Source: Burkholderiaceae bacterium (GTDB lineage: Bacteria > Pseudomonadota > Gammaproteobacteria > Burkholderiales > Burkholderiaceae_C). Taken from it: a DNA stretch of 7,870 nucleotides. How positions within the stretch are numbered: the first letter of the stretch is position 1; each line of letters starts with the position of its first letter. Under the pieces are notes generated by a model that was not told the DNA's origin, searched no databases, and was given only the letters and a program-made list of their open reading frames with translations. The DNA lies in the NCBI GenBank assembly GCA_017999135.1, contig JAGOBT010000131.1:1-7870 (forward strand), given 5' to 3'. Below are positions 1-6,346 of this stretch, piece after piece. The position numbers and the translations under genes were made by a program.

Positions 1-16
1 CCCCGGGCCGGGCGCG

Positions 17-1183
17 TCACTTCCAGGCGGCCATCCGCAGCTGGCGGGCCACCGAGACCAGGCACAGCGCGGCCACGGCCGCGGCCACGGCCAGCGGCAG
101 CAGCAGGTCGACGGCGCCCAGCGCCTCACCTTCCAGCACCCGCTGCATCAGCGTGATCTGCGCCAGCGCCGGCACCCACAGGTGCCAGGGCTGCTCACCG
201 CCAGTCTGGAAGGCCGTCACCATCGGCAGCAGCGAGATGGCCAGCACCACCGCCGTGGTGCTGGCCTGCGCCTCCTTGAAGCTGCGGCTGCGGATGGCCA
301 CCGCCATCAGCAGCGCCGCCAGCAGCGCCGCCACCGGCAGCAGCAGGGCCAGGAACAGCGCCGCCTCGCGCCAGCCGAACTGGAACATCGCTGACAGCGC
401 CTCGCTGCGCAGCAGCCACTGCCCGGGCAAGAAGCCGAAGCAGGCCAGCACCGCCACGCCCATGCCCATCACCGCCACCGCGCCCCACTTGCCCAGCACC
501 AGCGCGGCACGCGGCAGCGGCGTCATCAGCAGCGGCTCCAGCGAGCCGCGTTCACGCTCGCCGGCGGTGGTGTCCAGCGCCGCATGCAGGGCGCCATACA
601 GCACCGCCATCAGCACGAAGAACGGCAGCAGCCGGGTGAACTGCGCCGCGCGGGCACGGGCGTCGGCCACGTCGCGCTGCTGCACCGTCACCGCCTGCAG
701 CGCGGCTGGCGCCACGCCGCGCCAGGCCAGGCGCAGGTTGGCCTGCTCCTGGCTGAAGCCGCGCAGCAGGGCCGCCACGCTGCCGGCACTGCCCTGGGCG
801 CGCTGGTGGGCGCTGGACGTGACCAGCAGCAGCTCGGGCACCAGGCCGGCGGCCAGGTCAGCCTCGAAGGCGGGCGGCACCACCAGCACCGGATGGTCGA
901 AGCGGCGCCGGGCCAGCGCCTCGGCATGGTCGGCCGGCGCGGCGTGCACCGTCCAGGCCTGGCGTTCGATGTAGTTGCGCAGCGTGGGCGCCGTGTCCAT
1001 GCCCACGGCATACACGTCGCGGGCCTCGGCCCGGGCCTCGAACTCGGCCACCAGCATCGACAGCGCCACCAGCAGCAGCGGGCCCAGCGCCACCGACGAC
1101 AGCAGCACCATCAGCAGCGTGCGGCGGTCGCGCAGTGCGTCGCGCAGCTCCTTGGTGAACACCTGCCAGGCGCCGCGCATCAT
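17..1183 (-). CDS. ABC-2/NatB-type ABC transporter permease
   Basis: This 388-residue membrane protein should form the channel part of an ABC exporter with the ATPase encoded just upstream. It begins MMRGAWQVFTKELRDALRDR, the usual cytoplasmic lead-in of ABC-2 permeases. Hydrophobic segments lie near residues 22-46, 184-204, 226-252, 272-298, 308-325 and 358-378, giving six likely membrane helices. A large extracytoplasmic domain (about 47-183) sits between helices 1 and 2. Residues 204-225 carry the NatB/YhaP hallmark (D-TAGERERGSLEPLLMTPL-R). The first ATG (1183-1181) overlaps the ATPase stop as ATGA, with a GGGG purine run 7 nt upstream, so translation is probably coupled. It is the last gene of the run seen here; only 16 bases follow its stop. 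Family assignment is firm. NatB of Bacillus exports sodium, but the substrate here cannot be inferred. Confidence 0.93.
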   Translation of the reverse strand: MMRGAWQVFTKELRDALRDRRTLLMVLLSSVALGPLLLVALSMLVAEFEARAEARDVYAVGMDTAPTLRNYIERQAWTVHAAPADHAEALARRRFDHPVLVVPPAFEADLAAGLVPELLLVTSSAHQRAQGSAGSVAALLRGFSQEQANLRLAWRGVAPAALQAVTVQQRDVADARARAAQFTRLLPFFVLMAVLYGALHAALDTTAGERERGSLEPLLMTPLPRAALVLGKWGAVAVMGMGVAVLACFGFLPGQWLLRSEALSAMFQFGWREAALFLALLLPVAALLAALLMAVAIRSRSFKEAQASTTAVVLAISLLPMVTAFQTGGEQPWHLWVPALAQITLMQRVLEGEALGAVDLLLPLAVAAAVAALCLVSVARQLRMAAWK

Positions 1184-1959
1184 GGCGATGCCCCGAAACC
1201 CGCCGCCGCCGCCGCCGGGCCGAAGGCCAGCTGCACGAAGGAGGCCTCGAAATCCCTGTGGCCGGTGCGCGCCAGCAGCGCCGGCACGGTGCCCTCGGCC
1301 ACGGTGCGGCCGCCGGCCACCACCACCACCTGGTCGCACAGCCGCTCCACCTCCTGCATGATGTGGCTGGAGAAGACGATGCACTTGCCGGTCTCGTCGC
1401 GCAGGCGGCGCAGCGCGTCGCGCAGGCTGCGGGTGGCCAGCACGTCCAGGCCGTTGGTGGGCTCGTCCAGGATGATGTGCGACGGGTCGTGCACCAGCGC
1501 GCGGGCCAGCGCGGTCTTCATGCGCTCGCCCTGGCTGAAGCCGTCGGTGCGGCGGTCCATCAGCGACGCCATGTCGAGCATGCGCGCCAGCAGCGTGGCG
1601 CGGCTGTCGGCGGCAGCGGCACCCAGGCCGTGCAGGCGGCCGTAGTAGACGATGTTCTCGCGCGCCGTCAGCCGCGGGTACAGGCCGCGCGCGTCCGACA
1701 GCACGCCCAGCTGGGCCTGCACGGCCTGCGGCTGCCGGGCCACGTCGATGCCGGCCACGGTGATCTGACCGGCATCTGGCCGCACCAGCCCGGCGATCAT
1801 GCGCAGCGTGGTGGTCTTGCCCGCGCCGTTGGGCCCCAGCAGGCCGGTGATGCAGCCGTCGGCCGCCTCGAAGCTGACACCCTGCACCGCATCCACCACG
1901 CGCCGCTGCCGGCCGCGCCCCTGCACGAACTGCTTGGCCAGCGCCTGCACCACGATCAT
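1180..1959 (-). CDS. NatA-type ABC transporter ATP-binding protein
   Basis: This 259-residue cytoplasmic ATPase would power the adjacent ABC-2 permease. Visible motifs are Walker A GPNGAGKTT (42-50), an ABC signature FSQGERMK (141-148, a variant of LSGGQ), Walker B IILDEP (162-167), D-loop NGLD (169-172) and the switch histidine in SSH (His199). The segment LGVLSDARGLYPRLTARENI (84-103) aligns with the Q-loop region, but the usual glutamine is absent, with Ser-Asp at 88-89 instead. The C-terminus ends in an alanine-rich tail encoded by a GCC/GCG run. The start ATG (1959-1957) overlaps the hydrolase stop as ATGA, and a six-G run 6 nt upstream may serve as Shine-Dalgarno sequence. Its own stop overlaps the permease start. 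Length and motif order fit the NatA/CcmA-like subgroup; the exported substrate is unknown. Confidence 0.95.
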   Translation of the reverse strand: MIVVQALAKQFVQGRGRQRRVVDAVQGVSFEAADGCITGLLGPNGAGKTTTLRMIAGLVRPDAGQITVAGIDVARQPQAVQAQLGVLSDARGLYPRLTARENIVYYGRLHGLGAAAADSRATLLARMLDMASLMDRRTDGFSQGERMKTALARALVHDPSHIILDEPTNGLDVLATRSLRDALRRLRDETGKCIVFSSHIMQEVERLCDQVVVVAGGRTVAEGTVPALLARTGHRDFEASFVQLAFGPAAAAAGFGASP

Positions 1960-3470
1960 GGCGTGCCCCCCGGCGGCTGGAAGGCCGGCGGCCGCGGCAG
2001 ACTGGCGGCGCAGTCGGCGGGGGTGGCCAGCGCGGTGGCGTCGTCGGTGGTGATGAAGCGGGCCACCGCATCACGCAGGCACGGCAGGGCCAGCGTGCCG
2101 TGGCCGGTGTGGGGCACCACCAGGTGGCGCGCCAGCGGGCCCAGCGCCTGCGCCACCCGCTGGCCGTGGCGCGGCGGCGTCACCGGGTCCAGGCTGCCCG
2201 ACAGCAGCCAGGTCGGCGCCACCGCCGGCGGCAGGGTGTAGAAGGCTGCGCTCACCGTGGCACGCGGCCAGTCGGCGCAGGCGGCCTCGTAGAGTGCCCG
2301 GCCGCCACCACCGAACACCGCCGATTCGGGCAGCGCCGGGGGCGCAGGCGGGGCGCCAGCGCCCAGGTCTTCACTGCACACCACCGAGAAGTGCTGGCCG
2401 GTGGCCAGACCGCCACCCGGACCCAGCAACGCCTGGCCCAGCGCCGCCAGCGGCGCCCAGCGGCCGGCAGCGGCGGCGTCCAGCGCGGCCGGCAGGCCCG
2501 CCGCCAGCGCCGGGCTGTACAGCGGCGCACGCACCATGGCCAGCAGCGTCTCGCGCGTCAGCGTCACCGTCTCGGGCTGGGCGGTCACCGGGTGCGGCAG
2601 CACCACCGGCTGCGGCAGCGTGGCCAGCAGCGCGGGCAGGCGCTGCGGCAGCGCCGGGTGGCGGCGGACGCAGGCGGCATCGGCCATGCAGGCCTGTACC
2701 AGGCTGTCCCAGGCGGCCTGGTTGTCGGCCGCGCCGGCGTCGGGCAGGCGCATGTCGGGCGGCGCCACGCCGTCCAGCACCGCGCGGCGCACCGCCTGCG
2801 GAAACTGCCGCTGGTAGCTCAGCACCGCCCGCGTGCCGTACGACGCGCCGATGGCATTGATGCGGGCAATGCCCAGCGCCTGCCGCACCGCGTCGACATC
2901 GGCCATCGCGATCTCGGTGGTGTAGAAGCGCAGGTCACCATGCGGCAGCGCCTGCAGTGCCTGGCGGCAGGCGCGCAGCTGCTGCAGGCGCTGGGCCTCG
3001 TCGCTGCGGGCGGCCAGCGGCAGCAGGGCGGCGCGCTCGTCGTCGTCGGGGCAGGCCAGCGGGGCGCTGCGGCCGGTGCCGCGCTGGTCGACGAAGACCA
3101 GATCCCGCCGCTGCTGCAGCCGGCCCCAGGCACCCGCCAGGTGCCCGCCCAGGCGGATGGCGCTCTGCCCCGGCCCGCCGGCAAAGAAGAACACCGCATC
3201 GGGCGCCTTGTTGCGCGCCAGCGCTGGCACCACCGCGTAGTGCACGTCGATCTGCGGGCCCTGCGGGCGGGCGGGGTCGAGCGGCCGCTGCACCACGCCG
3301 CAGCGCGCCGCCTGCGGCCAGCCGGTCAGCCAGCAGGGCGTGGTGCTTGCCGGGCCGGCCTGCGCCAGCAGAGGGGCCAGGCTCAGCAAGGCACCAGTCC
3401 AGGCAGCCGCCGCGGAACCGGCTTTGCCGGGCCGCTGGCGGCGTTCCGGGCGGGGCCTCACGTCAGGCAA
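1956..3470 (-). CDS. Secreted alpha/beta hydrolase, TAP-like (peptidase S33 family)
   Basis: This is a predicted periplasmic or secreted serine hydrolase of 504 residues, most like tripeptidyl/prolyl aminopeptidases. An arginine-rich N-terminus and hydrophobic stretch (about 17-38, ending LLAQA) form a signal peptide with likely cleavage after Ala38. Family motifs are GGPGQS (98-103, oxyanion region), DQRGTGRSAP (128-137), the nucleophile elbow GASYGT with Ser210, the acid in SGSLDPVTPP (Asp428) and the histidine in HTGHGT (His457). The last two lie in a TAP-like C-terminal domain. Ten cysteines suggest disulfides, as expected outside the cytoplasm. There is no ATG: the start is either TTG at 3470 (8-bp overlap with the upstream gene) or GTG at 3461 (1 bp after its stop), and neither has a clear ribosome binding site. 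The stop overlaps the ATPase start. Hydrolase class is firm; peptidase activity and substrate are inferred. Confidence 0.92.
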   Translation of the reverse strand: MPDVRPRPERRQRPGKAGSAAAAWTGALLSLAPLLAQAGPASTTPCWLTGWPQAARCGVVQRPLDPARPQGPQIDVHYAVVPALARNKAPDAVFFFAGGPGQSAIRLGGHLAGAWGRLQQRRDLVFVDQRGTGRSAPLACPDDDERAALLPLAARSDEAQRLQQLRACRQALQALPHGDLRFYTTEIAMADVDAVRQALGIARINAIGASYGTRAVLSYQRQFPQAVRRAVLDGVAPPDMRLPDAGAADNQAAWDSLVQACMADAACVRRHPALPQRLPALLATLPQPVVLPHPVTAQPETVTLTRETLLAMVRAPLYSPALAAGLPAALDAAAAGRWAPLAALGQALLGPGGGLATGQHFSVVCSEDLGAGAPPAPPALPESAVFGGGGRALYEAACADWPRATVSAAFYTLPPAVAPTWLLSGSLDPVTPPRHGQRVAQALGPLARHLVVPHTGHGTLALPCLRDAVARFITTDDATALATPADCAASLPRPPAFQPPGGTP

Positions 3471-3828
3471 GCAGCTGTTTCAGCTCGCCGCTGGCGATCA
3501 GCCGCTGCAGGTCGTCGGCACCGCCGATCAGCTGGCGGCGCACGAACACCATCGGCAGCGTCGGCCAGCCGGTCCACATCTTCAGCGCATTGCGGCGCCG
3601 CCACTGGCTGAAGTAGCCGCCGATGTCGATGTCATGGTGCGGCACGCCGGCCGCATCCAGCGCGCGGCGGGCCTTCCTGACGAACGGGTTGCCCGCCATG
3701 CCCACCACCACCACGTCATGGTCCGACACCGCGTTGCGCACCTGGTCCACCACGTCGGCGTGCAGGCTGGCCACCAACCCGCGCACGGCAGGGTGGATGG
3801 CGGATTCGTCGAGCACCGGACGCGGCAT
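3463..3828 (-). CDS. Glutaredoxin-fold protein lacking the active-site cysteines
   Basis: This is a 121-residue protein with no signal peptide and no cysteine anywhere. The C-terminal part reads as a glutaredoxin: a beta strand VVVVG (39-43), a helix-start motif NPFVRKA (47-53) where CPYC-x-KA is expected, WPTLP with the conserved cis-proline (88-92), then VFVRRQLIGGADDL (94-107), matching the glutathione-binding GG-D region. The N-terminal extension (1-37) is predicted helical. The CPYC motif is replaced by N47-P-F-V50, so thiol-disulfide chemistry of the normal kind looks impossible; glutathione binding or a structural role is more likely. The start ATG (3828) is chosen because AGGAGA lies 4 nt upstream; the longer reading frame to 3981 would run into the thioredoxin gene. 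It sits 65 bp downstream of the thioredoxin gene and touches the hydrolase gene. Confidence 0.86.
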   Translation of the reverse strand: MPRPVLDESAIHPAVRGLVASLHADVVDQVRNAVSDHDVVVVGMAGNPFVRKARRALDAAGVPHHDIDIGGYFSQWRRRNALKMWTGWPTLPMVFVRRQLIGGADDLQRLIASGELKQLLA

Positions 3829-3832
3829 GCGT

Positions 3833-3838
3833 TCTCCT
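3833..3838 (-). promoter_or_regulatory. Ribosome binding site of the glutaredoxin-like gene
   Basis: On the minus strand this reads AGGAGA, four bases before the ATG at 3828. It decides the start codon, excluding the 51-codon longer reading frame that would begin inside the upstream gene's 3' end. Confidence 0.75.
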
Positions 3839-3864
3839 GCAGGCTGGGAAGCGCGCAGCATACT

Positions 3865-3883
3865 GCCCGGGCCGCAGCCGGGC
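3865..3883 (-). other. Short GC-rich inverted repeat between thioredoxin and glutaredoxin-like genes
   Basis: Arms GCCCGG (3865-3870) and CCGGGC (3878-3883) flank a 7-base loop, starting 10 bases downstream of the thioredoxin gene's end. No T-run follows on the minus strand, so it is not a convincing intrinsic terminator. It may attenuate read-through or stabilise the upstream message, or be a chance product of the high GC content. Confidence 0.3.
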
Positions 3884-3893
3884 TGGGGTGCCG

Positions 3894-5504
3894 TCAACCA
3901 GCGGCGGGTTTCTTCAGCAGGCCCTGGGCGACGCCGTCGCAGGTGGCGCGCTGCGGGTCGGCAGGCTCCAGCCGGGCGCACACCGCGGCCAGGCCCTGCG
4001 GGCCGTCATGCAGCCGCTGCAGCACGGCCGCCTGCTGCGGGCCCCGGTTCCAGGCGCCAAGCTTGCTGCCCACCCGCTGCAGTGAGCGCGCACTGCGCTC
4101 ATGGAAGGCGGCGCGGTCCTTGCCCGCCTCGGTGAACAGCGCACGCGCCACCTGCTCGATGCGCACCGCGTCCTGCGGCGCCAGGTCCACCAGCGCACTG
4201 AAGTAGCTGGCGCCCCACTGCAGCCGGGTGGCCGGGCCTTCGCTCTTCTCCCAGGCCTGGGCATACCAGCGCAGCGCCTCGTCGTTGCGGCCCAGCTTGC
4301 GGGCGTTGCTGCCCAGCTGGCTCATCAGGTAGTAGGGCGAATGGCTCTTGGCCAAGTTGGCCTTCAGCAGCGTGTCGCTGTCGGCCCACAGGCCGGCCTC
4401 GCCCAGCGCGTAGGCGCCGCTGGTGATCACCGCCTGGCGCTCGTAACCGTCGGTGATCTGCTGGTCGTCGCGCGCCACATGGGCGCGCACACGCTGCACC
4501 AGCGCGTCGGGCAGCCTGGGGTTGCGCTCGGCGGCCGGCAGGTCGATGCGGGCCAGTGCCACGCGGCTGATCAGCGCGCCCAGCCGGTCAGCGCGCGACA
4601 GGCTGGCATCGGCCTCCAGCCGCTGCAGCGCGATGTCGAACGCCGTGGCCACCGCCTGGCGGTCGGCACCGGGCTCGGGCGCCAGCGCCTTGGTGATGCC
4701 GGCGGCGAAGTTGACCACCACGTCCATCTGCGCCCGGCTGGCGACGGGGTCGGCCAGCAGCTTCTGCACCTGGCCGCGCAGCGCGGCGTCGGCCTTGATG
4801 CCCTTGCCGTCGTCGCTTTCGGCCAGTGCCTTCAGCAGCAGCCGGGTGGCGGCCTGGCGCTCGGCCGGCGGGCAGGCGCGCGACAGCTGCGCCAGCAGCG
4901 CCGGCCGCTCGGGGGCGGGCACCAGCTGGGCCTCGTCGGTGTCCCAGCCATAGAAAGCCAGCATGCGCCACTCGGGCCCGCTGACCGGCTTGCCGGCCAG
5001 CGCGTCGGCCAGCACCTGCTTGACCGGCCGGCCGCCGGCCAGGCCCAGCTGCAGCACGTTCAGCACCTGCGGCGCGTCCACCTCGCCGGGCAGGCGGGTG
5101 ATCTCGGTGCCGTCGGCCGTCATCAGGATCATCGTGGGATAGCCACGCACCTTGAAGCGGCTGCCCAGCTGCTGCGCGCCGGGCAGGTCGCCGTCGATGT
5201 GCACCGCCACGAAGCTCTTGGCGCGCTCGATGAAATCGGCGCGGTTGAACAGCGTGGCCTTCAGCTGGTTGCACGGCGGGCACCAGGTGGCGCCCCAGTA
5301 CAGCAGCAGCGGCTTCTTCTCGGCCTTGGCCTGGGCGAAGGCGCGCTGCACGTCGGCATCGGCCGCCGCGCTGACCCAGGCCACGCCCGGCCCTGGCAGC
5401 TTGCCTGCGGCCAGTGCCACAGGTGCGGCCACGCACAAGGCGGCGGCCAGCGCCCAGGCCAGGGCGGCACGGGGCAGGCGGGCAGGGCAGTGCAGTGGGC
5501 GCAT
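3894..5504 (-). CDS. Secreted thioredoxin-family protein with long helical C-terminal region
   Basis: This is a 536-residue predicted periplasmic thioredoxin-fold protein. Residues 1-33 form a signal peptide (RLPRAALAWALAAALC... ending VALAA); Cys24 does not sit in a lipobox, so signal peptidase I cleavage is likely. The thioredoxin domain (about 45-160) has the active site GATWCPPCNQ (Cys75, Cys78) and the cis-proline in RGYPTM (Pro123), closest in style to thioredoxin_7/DsbD-gamma-like domains. Residues 165-536 are mostly alpha-helical with TPR-like stretches (for example NARKLGRNDEALRWYAQAWE, 400-419). A further cysteine pair occurs near the end (Cys509, Cys522). The start ATG (5504) is set by AGGAG six bases upstream; the longer frame to 5639 has no such site. 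It heads the minus-strand run. Redox role (reductase or isomerase of envelope proteins) is inferred; the C-terminal region's function is unknown. Confidence 0.93.
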   Translation of the reverse strand: MRPLHCPARLPRAALAWALAAALCVAAPVALAAGKLPGPGVAWVSAAADADVQRAFAQAKAEKKPLLLYWGATWCPPCNQLKATLFNRADFIERAKSFVAVHIDGDLPGAQQLGSRFKVRGYPTMILMTADGTEITRLPGEVDAPQVLNVLQLGLAGGRPVKQVLADALAGKPVSGPEWRMLAFYGWDTDEAQLVPAPERPALLAQLSRACPPAERQAATRLLLKALAESDDGKGIKADAALRGQVQKLLADPVASRAQMDVVVNFAAGITKALAPEPGADRQAVATAFDIALQRLEADASLSRADRLGALISRVALARIDLPAAERNPRLPDALVQRVRAHVARDDQQITDGYERQAVITSGAYALGEAGLWADSDTLLKANLAKSHSPYYLMSQLGSNARKLGRNDEALRWYAQAWEKSEGPATRLQWGASYFSALVDLAPQDAVRIEQVARALFTEAGKDRAAFHERSARSLQRVGSKLGAWNRGPQQAAVLQRLHDGPQGLAAVCARLEPADPQRATCDGVAQGLLKKPAAG

Positions 5505-5510
5505 GGCAGG

Positions 5511-5515
5511 CTCCT
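5511..5515 (-). promoter_or_regulatory. Ribosome binding site of the thioredoxin-family gene
   Basis: On the minus strand this reads AGGAG, six bases before the ATG at 5504. It fixes the start. Its first two bases also belong to the 3' arm of the adjacent hairpin. Confidence 0.8.
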
Positions 5516-5548
5516 GGCAGATCGGACGCGAAGGCGCGATCTTGCCAG
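5514..5548 (-). promoter_or_regulatory. Imperfect hairpin abutting the thioredoxin gene's ribosome binding site
   Basis: Read on the minus strand, CTGGCA-A-GATCG-CGC pairs with GCG-TC-CGATC-TGCCAG around a CTTC loop. This gives 6+5+3 base pairs, with a 1-base bulge on one side and a 2-base bulge on the other. The 3' arm ends in the AG of the AGGAG ribosome binding site, so folding of the leader RNA could partly mask it. As DNA, the 11-bp arms could also be an operator for a dimeric regulator. The structure is seen in the sequence; either function is inference. Confidence 0.5.
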
Positions 5549-5641
5549 CAAGGCCCGCCGCCCGGGCACCGCAGGGCCGTGCACCGGCCGCGCAGAATGC
5601 CGCTGCCCCCCCCCGCGCCGCGTTGGCCGCTGCTAGCATCC

Positions 5642-5651
5642 GATCGCGATC
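5642..5651. promoter_or_regulatory. Perfect 10-bp palindrome upstream of the sigma-factor gene
   Basis: GATCGCGATC is a perfect palindrome 26 bases before the sigma-factor ATG. It lies just after TAGCAT (5634-5639), a 4/6 match to a -10 box with no convincing -35 partner. It could be an operator or simply a pair of overlapping GATC-type methylation sites. Confidence 0.3.
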
Positions 5652-5677
5652 CGGGCCCCCCGGTGGACCGCCTGCCC

Positions 5678-6277
5678 ATGCCGACCCTGGACACCCTGAG
5701 CGACGCCGAGCTGTTCCTGCGCTGCCGCGACGGCAGCCAGCCGGCGTGGAACGCGCTGGTGCAGCGCTTCCAGCGCCTGGTCTACACCGTGCCGCGGCGC
5801 GCCGGCCTGTCCGAGGCGCAGGCCGCCGATGTGTTCCAGGTGGCCTTCAGCCGCCTGTTCGAGCACATCGACCGCATCGACGACCCGGCCCGGGTGCGCG
5901 CCTGGCTGGTCACCACCGCCAAACGGGAGACGCTGCGCCTGCTGGAGCAGAACCGCCGCATGGCCGAGCCGCTGGCCGGCGCGGCGTCCGATGCCGAGAG
6001 CGAGTCCGACGACGACGCCGGCGCGCTGGACCACCTGGTCGACCCGTCGCCCCTGCCCGATGCGCTGCTCGACGACCTGCAGCAGCAGGACCGGCTGCAC
6101 CGCGCGCTGGCGCTGCTCGACGAACGCTCGCGCGCCCTGCTCACGCTGCTGTTCCTGCAGGACGAGGCCCCCAGCTACAGCGACATCGCCCAGCGCCTGC
6201 AGATGCCCGAAGGCAGCATCGGCCCGACCCGCGCGCGCTGCCTGCAGCGCCTGCGCGACCTGCTTGCATCGTTGTGA
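5678..6277 (+). CDS. Sigma-70 family (ECF-like) RNA polymerase sigma factor
   Basis: This is a 199-residue alternative sigma factor with only regions 2 and 4. Region 2 (about 11-92) contains ELFLRCRDGSQPAWNALVQR, the DVFQVAFSRLFEHI segment and RAWLVTTAKRETLRLL (core binding and -10 recognition). An acidic Ser/Asp-rich linker (about 104-132) follows. Region 4 (about 138-197) ends in a helix-turn-helix, SYSDIAQRLQMPEGSIGPTRARCLQRLR (within 166-193). The GSIGPTRARCL-RLR version of the recognition helix is the form I associate with sigma factors next to TPR-CHAT genes. The ATG at 5678 is preferred, with a weak GGTGGA 10 bases upstream; an in-frame GTG at 5663 is possible. The gene ends in TGATGA and precedes the next gene by 69 bp. 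Target promoters, and whether its partner restrains it, are unknown. Confidence 0.93.
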   Translation: MPTLDTLSDAELFLRCRDGSQPAWNALVQRFQRLVYTVPRRAGLSEAQAADVFQVAFSRLFEHIDRIDDPARVRAWLVTTAKRETLRLLEQNRRMAEPLAGAASDAESESDDDAGALDHLVDPSPLPDALLDDLQQQDRLHRALALLDERSRALLTLLFLQDEAPSYSDIAQRLQMPEGSIGPTRARCLQRLRDLLASL

Positions 6278-6346
6278 TGACATGCCGTGTATTTGCCGGC
6301 CACCTCGCCGCTCCGTGGTGTAACCGTCCGTGACCACCTGCCCGCC

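Noticed and set aside
1200..1220. CCG trinucleotide run at the ATPase 3' end
   Set aside because: It encodes the alanine-rich tail of the ATPase in frame; ordinary low-complexity coding sequence in a high-GC genome.
17..2074. One continuous 685-residue ATPase-permease fusion
   Set aside because: The frame upstream of 1183 encodes only Arg/Ala-rich shadow sequence; the true ATPase is in another frame and overlaps the permease by ATGA, so these are two genes.
2100..3611. 503-codon open frame on the plus strand opposite the hydrolase
   Set aside because: Arg/Gln/Gly/Ala-rich shadow of the hydrolase gene; no domain, no ribosome binding site.
3829..3981. N-terminal extension of the glutaredoxin-like protein
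   Set aside because: It would overlap the end of the thioredoxin gene, is Arg/Pro-rich, and the internal ATG has a strong ribosome binding site.
4101..5636. 511-codon open frame on the plus strand opposite the thioredoxin gene
   Set aside because: Gln/Leu/Gly-rich shadow of a gene with clear CPPC motif, signal peptide and ribosome binding site on the other strand.
5623..5639. TTGGCC and TAGCAT as a sigma-70 promoter for the sigma gene
   Set aside because: The two hexamers are only 5 bases apart, far too close for a -35/-10 pair.
5414..5677. N-terminal extension of the sigma factor
   Set aside because: It would run antisense through the thioredoxin signal peptide and its leader and has no sigma-like sequence.
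6315..6337. GTGGT/ACCAC inverted repeat in the gap after the sigma gene
   Set aside because: Only 5-bp arms with a 13-base loop; within chance expectation at this GC content.
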